Source: CAIOYC01 sp038327995
GTDB lineage: Bacteria; Pseudomonadota; Alphaproteobacteria; Caulobacterales; Caulobacteraceae
Assembly: GCA_038327995.1 (NCBI GenBank)
Contig: JBBQLP010000082.1
Coordinates: forward strand, 1-7,483
Length of the DNA stretch: 7,483 bases
Direction: 5' to 3'
In this document: positions 5,184-7,483 of the stretch, piece after piece
Position numbering within the stretch: the stretch's first letter is position 1
Layout of the letters: the number at the start of each line of letters is the position of its first letter
Translations under genes and position numbers: made by a program
Notes under the pieces: generated by a model
The model's input: the letters and a program-made list of their open reading frames with translations, nothing else
The model's database searches: none
What the model was told of the DNA's origin: nothing

Positions 5184-5188
5184 CGGTC

Positions 5189-7483
5189 ATGGCGGGAGCA
5201 GCGCAGGTCAGGGGCGGCAGGGCGCAGGGCGGCGCAGCAGCCCTCGCGGGCGGGCCGCGCAAGTCCCGCCATGGTCCCTGGGCGCCGGTTCGCGCGGGGG
5301 CAAGGGCGGCGTGGCGTTCGGGATTTGCGGTGCGGATGCGCGGCGGGATCACGGCGGCGTTGGGCGCGGCGCTGCTGTTCGCCTTCCTCAGCTACAATCC
5401 CGCCGACCCGAGCTGGAACGTCGCCTCTTCCGACGCGCCCACCAATCTGCTCGGCGGCTTTGGCGCGGCCCTGGCCGATGCGGGACAACAGTCGCTCGGC
5501 CTCGCAGCGTGGATCGGTGCGACTATTGTGCTGACGGCGGGCCTCAGCCGCGCCGGGGCTCGCGATCCGCGAGGCGGGCGGGCCATGCTGCGCTTGCGCT
5601 CGGCGGTCGGCGCGCTGGGTGTGCTCCTGCTGGCGGGCGCGCTGGCCGCCCCGCAAACCCCCGCGAGTTGGCCCCTGTCGCGCGGCCTTGGCGGGTTCTG
5701 GGGCGACGGACTTCTGAACGGGTTTTCAGTGCTGGTCGCCTTCGTGAAGTTGCCAGCCTCGCGGCTCTTAGCCGCCCTTGTTCTGACGGGAGGATCGCTC
5801 AGCGCGCTTATCTTCGCAGCGGGCCTGCGCCGACACGACTTCACTCACGCGGGCGCCTGGCTGGCCTGGAGCGTGGAGGGGCTGGGGTCGCTCACCGGCC
5901 TCACCCATCGCAGGTTGGCGCCCTCCCCTGCCCTTCGCGCCACGCGCGCGCCCAAGGCGCCCGCTCTTCGTCCATCGGATCGGGATAATCGTCCGCCGTT
6001 CGAGCCGGAAGGCGTATTCGACACTCCTCTCTCCATCAACACTCCCAAAACTGCACCCAAACCCTCGACCCGCGAGCAACGCGAGAACCAGAAGGCGTTC
6101 GACTTCGTGCATCCGGGCGGTTTCCAGCTTCCTGAGCTGGCCATGCTGGCGAAACCGAAAGTGCGGCAGTCCACCATTGACGAAACAGCCTTGCGCCAAA
6201 ACGCTCGCCTGCTGGAAACGGTGCTGGGAGAGTTCGGCGTCAAGGGAGTGATCGACCAGATTAGGCCGGGCCCCGTCGTCACTCTTTACGAGCTGGTCCC
6301 CGCCGCCGGAGTGAAGTCATCCCGCGTGATCGCGCTGGCCGACGATATCGCCCGCTCCATGTCCGCCCGTTCGGCGCGGGTGAGCGTGGTCTCCGGCAGG
6401 AACGCCATCGGCATCGAGCTTCCTAATGCGCGGCGCGAGACGGTTTATCTGCGCGACCTTCTCTCTTCCTCCGAATACGAGAAGGCGGGCCAGACCATCC
6501 CGTTAGCCCTCGGTGAGACCATCGGCGGGGAACCCTATATCGCCGATCTTGCCAAGATGCCTCACCTGCTGATCGCGGGCACCACGGGGTCGGGCAAGTC
6601 GGTGGGGGTCAACGCGATGATCCTGTCGATTCTCTACCGGATGTCGCCCGAACAGTGCCGCTTCATCATGATCGACCCGAAGATGCTTGAACTGAGCGTC
6701 TATGACGGCATCCCACACCTCCTCGCCCCCGTCGTCACCGACCCCAAGAAGGCCATCGTCGCCCTGAAGTGGACGGTGCGGGAGATGGAGAACCGCTATC
6801 GGCTGATGTCGAAGATCGGGGTGCGCAACGTCGCGGGCTATAACGACAAGGCGCGCGAGGCAATGGCCAAGGGCGAGCATTTCGAGCGGACGGTGCAGAC
6901 GGGCTTCGACGATGCGGGCCGCCCGGTCTACGAATCTGAAAAGCTACGCCCTGAGCCCATGCCCATGCTGGTGGTGGTGATAGACGAGGTCGCCGACCTG
7001 ATGATGGTGGCGGGCAAGGACATTGAGGGCGCGGTGCAACGGTTGGCCCAGATGGCCCGCGCAGCGGGCATCCACCTGATCATGGCGACGCAGCGCCCCT
7101 CGGTCGACATTGTCACCGGCACCATCAAGGCCAACTTCCCCACCCGCATCAGCTACAAGGTGGCCTCCAAGTTCGACAGCCGCACCATCATCAACGAGCA
7201 GGGCGCCGAGCAGCTGCTGGGCGCTGGCGACATGTTGTTCTCCAACGGGGCCGGCCGCACCTTGCGTGTGCACGGGCCGTTCGTCGCCGACGAGGAAGTG
7301 GAGCGAATCGCCGCCTATCTGCGCGACCAGGGCGAGCCGCGCTACGTCGAGGGTGTCACTGACGCGGCTGTCCCGGACGAGGAGACCGACATGGGCAGCA
7401 GGCGCGGACGGCCGGCGCCGAGCGATCTCTACGCGCGCGCCGTCGACATCGTGGTCGGAGAGCGCAAGGCCTCCACCAGCTTT
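5189..7483 (+). CDS. ftsK: DNA translocase FtsK, 3' end outside window
   Basis: The frame from ATG 5189 stays open for 765 codons to the window end. FtsK is a septal membrane-anchored hexameric ATPase that pumps DNA and clears the chromosome terminus during division. Domains: an unusually basic, Gly/Ala-rich N-terminal 50 residues; membrane domain with helices about 53-68 (followed by SYNPADPSWN, 68-77, a family motif), 103-118, 138-154 and 192-212; a short linker of about 100 residues (213-315) rich in Pro and Arg; then the alpha/beta motor with Walker A GTTGSGKS (464-471, Lys470), IMIDPKMLELSVYDGIPHL after it, Walker B VVVIDEVADLM (594-605 region, Asp599-Glu600), MATQRPSVDIVTG, and the end of the motor LLGAGDMLF. 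The last residues SDLYARAVDIVV...RKASTSF are the first part of the DNA-reading winged-helix gamma domain, so roughly the last 50-60 residues are missing. Codon use matches its neighbours. Divergent from the membrane-protein operon. Confidence 0.96.
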   Translation, partial: MAGAAQVRGGRAQGGAAALAGGPRKSRHGPWAPVRAGARAAWRSGFAVRMRGGITAALGAALLFAFLSYNPADPSWNVASSDAPTNLLGGFGAALADAGQQSLGLAAWIGATIVLTAGLSRAGARDPRGGRAMLRLRSAVGALGVLLLAGALAAPQTPASWPLSRGLGGFWGDGLLNGFSVLVAFVKLPASRLLAALVLTGGSLSALIFAAGLRRHDFTHAGAWLAWSVEGLGSLTGLTHRRLAPSPALRATRAPKAPALRPSDRDNRPPFEPEGVFDTPLSINTPKTAPKPSTREQRENQKAFDFVHPGGFQLPELAMLAKPKVRQSTIDETALRQNARLLETVLGEFGVKGVIDQIRPGPVVTLYELVPAAGVKSSRVIALADDIARSMSARSARVSVVSGRNAIGIELPNARRETVYLRDLLSSSEYEKAGQTIPLALGETIGGEPYIADLAKMPHLLIAGTTGSGKSVGVNAMILSILYRMSPEQCRFIMIDPKMLELSVYDGIPHLLAPVVTDPKKAIVALKWTVREMENRYRLMSKIGVRNVAGYNDKAREAMAKGEHFERTVQTGFDDAGRPVYESEKLRPEPMPMLVVVIDEVADLMMVAGKDIEGAVQRLAQMARAAGIHLIMATQRPSVDIVTGTIKANFPTRISYKVASKFDSRTIINEQGAEQLLGAGDMLFSNGAGRTLRVHGPFVADEEVERIAAYLRDQGEPRYVEGVTDAAVPDEETDMGSRRGRPAPSDLYARAVDIVVGERKASTSF

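Larger units (their letters stand above)
5084..5188. promoter_or_regulatory. divergent promoter region between the membrane-protein operon and ftsK
   Basis: This 105-bp stretch must hold the promoters of both the minus-strand operon and ftsK, since the genes start at 5083 and 5189. It contains a 12-bp-period direct repeat (TATCGACGC at 5097-5105 and 5109-5117), a CtrA-like box (5131-5146) and an inverted repeat (5144-5177). I could not assign a convincing sigma-70 -35/-10 pair on either strand. Confidence 0.6.

Noticed and set aside
5096..5988. Several overlapping open frames over the 5' part of ftsK on both strands
   Set aside because: The frame from ATG 5189 runs continuously into the FtsK motor, so the others are shadows in GC-rich sequence.
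1..7483. A previously undescribed defence or mobile system
   Set aside because: No transposase, integrase, nuclease, methylase, reverse transcriptase or toxin-antitoxin signature was seen; composition looks even across the window and most genes are core housekeeping.

Overview
The window is GC-rich (about two thirds G+C by eye) and looks like a chromosomal segment of an alphaproteobacterium, most probably of the order Caulobacterales (Caulobacter/Brevundimonas-like). This rests on protein character (a GyaR-type dehydrogenase, an alphaproteobacterial SH3_4-type periplasmic protein, a UbiH-family hydroxylase close to ftsK, a short-linker FtsK) and on a CtrA-box-like motif before ftsK. It is an inference from remembered families, not a database match. 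I see no tRNA, rRNA, CRISPR array, insertion sequence or phage gene.

Layout from left to right: the 3' end of an alpha/beta hydrolase gene (+, 2-220) runs tail-to-tail into a D-2-hydroxyacid dehydrogenase gene (-, 233-1219). The latter is head-to-head with a secreted two-repeat SH3-like protein gene (+, about 1242-1829) whose start is unclear. That gene converges, across a perfect 11-bp hairpin (1853-1879), on a secreted glycine-rich, low-complexity Cys/His protein gene (-, 1906-2808). Next comes a tight minus-strand operon: a multi-pass membrane protein with duplicated E-x-x-E motifs (4349-5083), a two-helix small membrane protein (4133-4345) and a UbiH/COQ6-family ubiquinone hydroxylase (2879-4129). 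Its two junctions have 3-nt gaps, with Shine-Dalgarno sequences overlapping or adjoining the upstream gene's 3' end. Finally a 105-bp divergent region holding several repeats and a CtrA-like box leads into ftsK (+, 5189 to beyond the window end), a long open frame that covers the last 2.3 kb and is cut just inside its C-terminal winged-helix domain.

How the genes work together: most are housekeeping. FtsK couples division to chromosome-terminus segregation, the UbiH-family enzyme makes ubiquinone for respiration, and the dehydrogenase reduces glyoxylate or hydroxypyruvate-type 2-keto acids. The parts least explained by known biology are the membrane-protein pair translationally coupled to the ubiquinone hydroxylase, and the secreted modular Gly/Tyr/Gln - Ser/Asn - Gly/His/Met protein with four spaced cysteine pairs. 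I did not find a convincing defence or mobile system.
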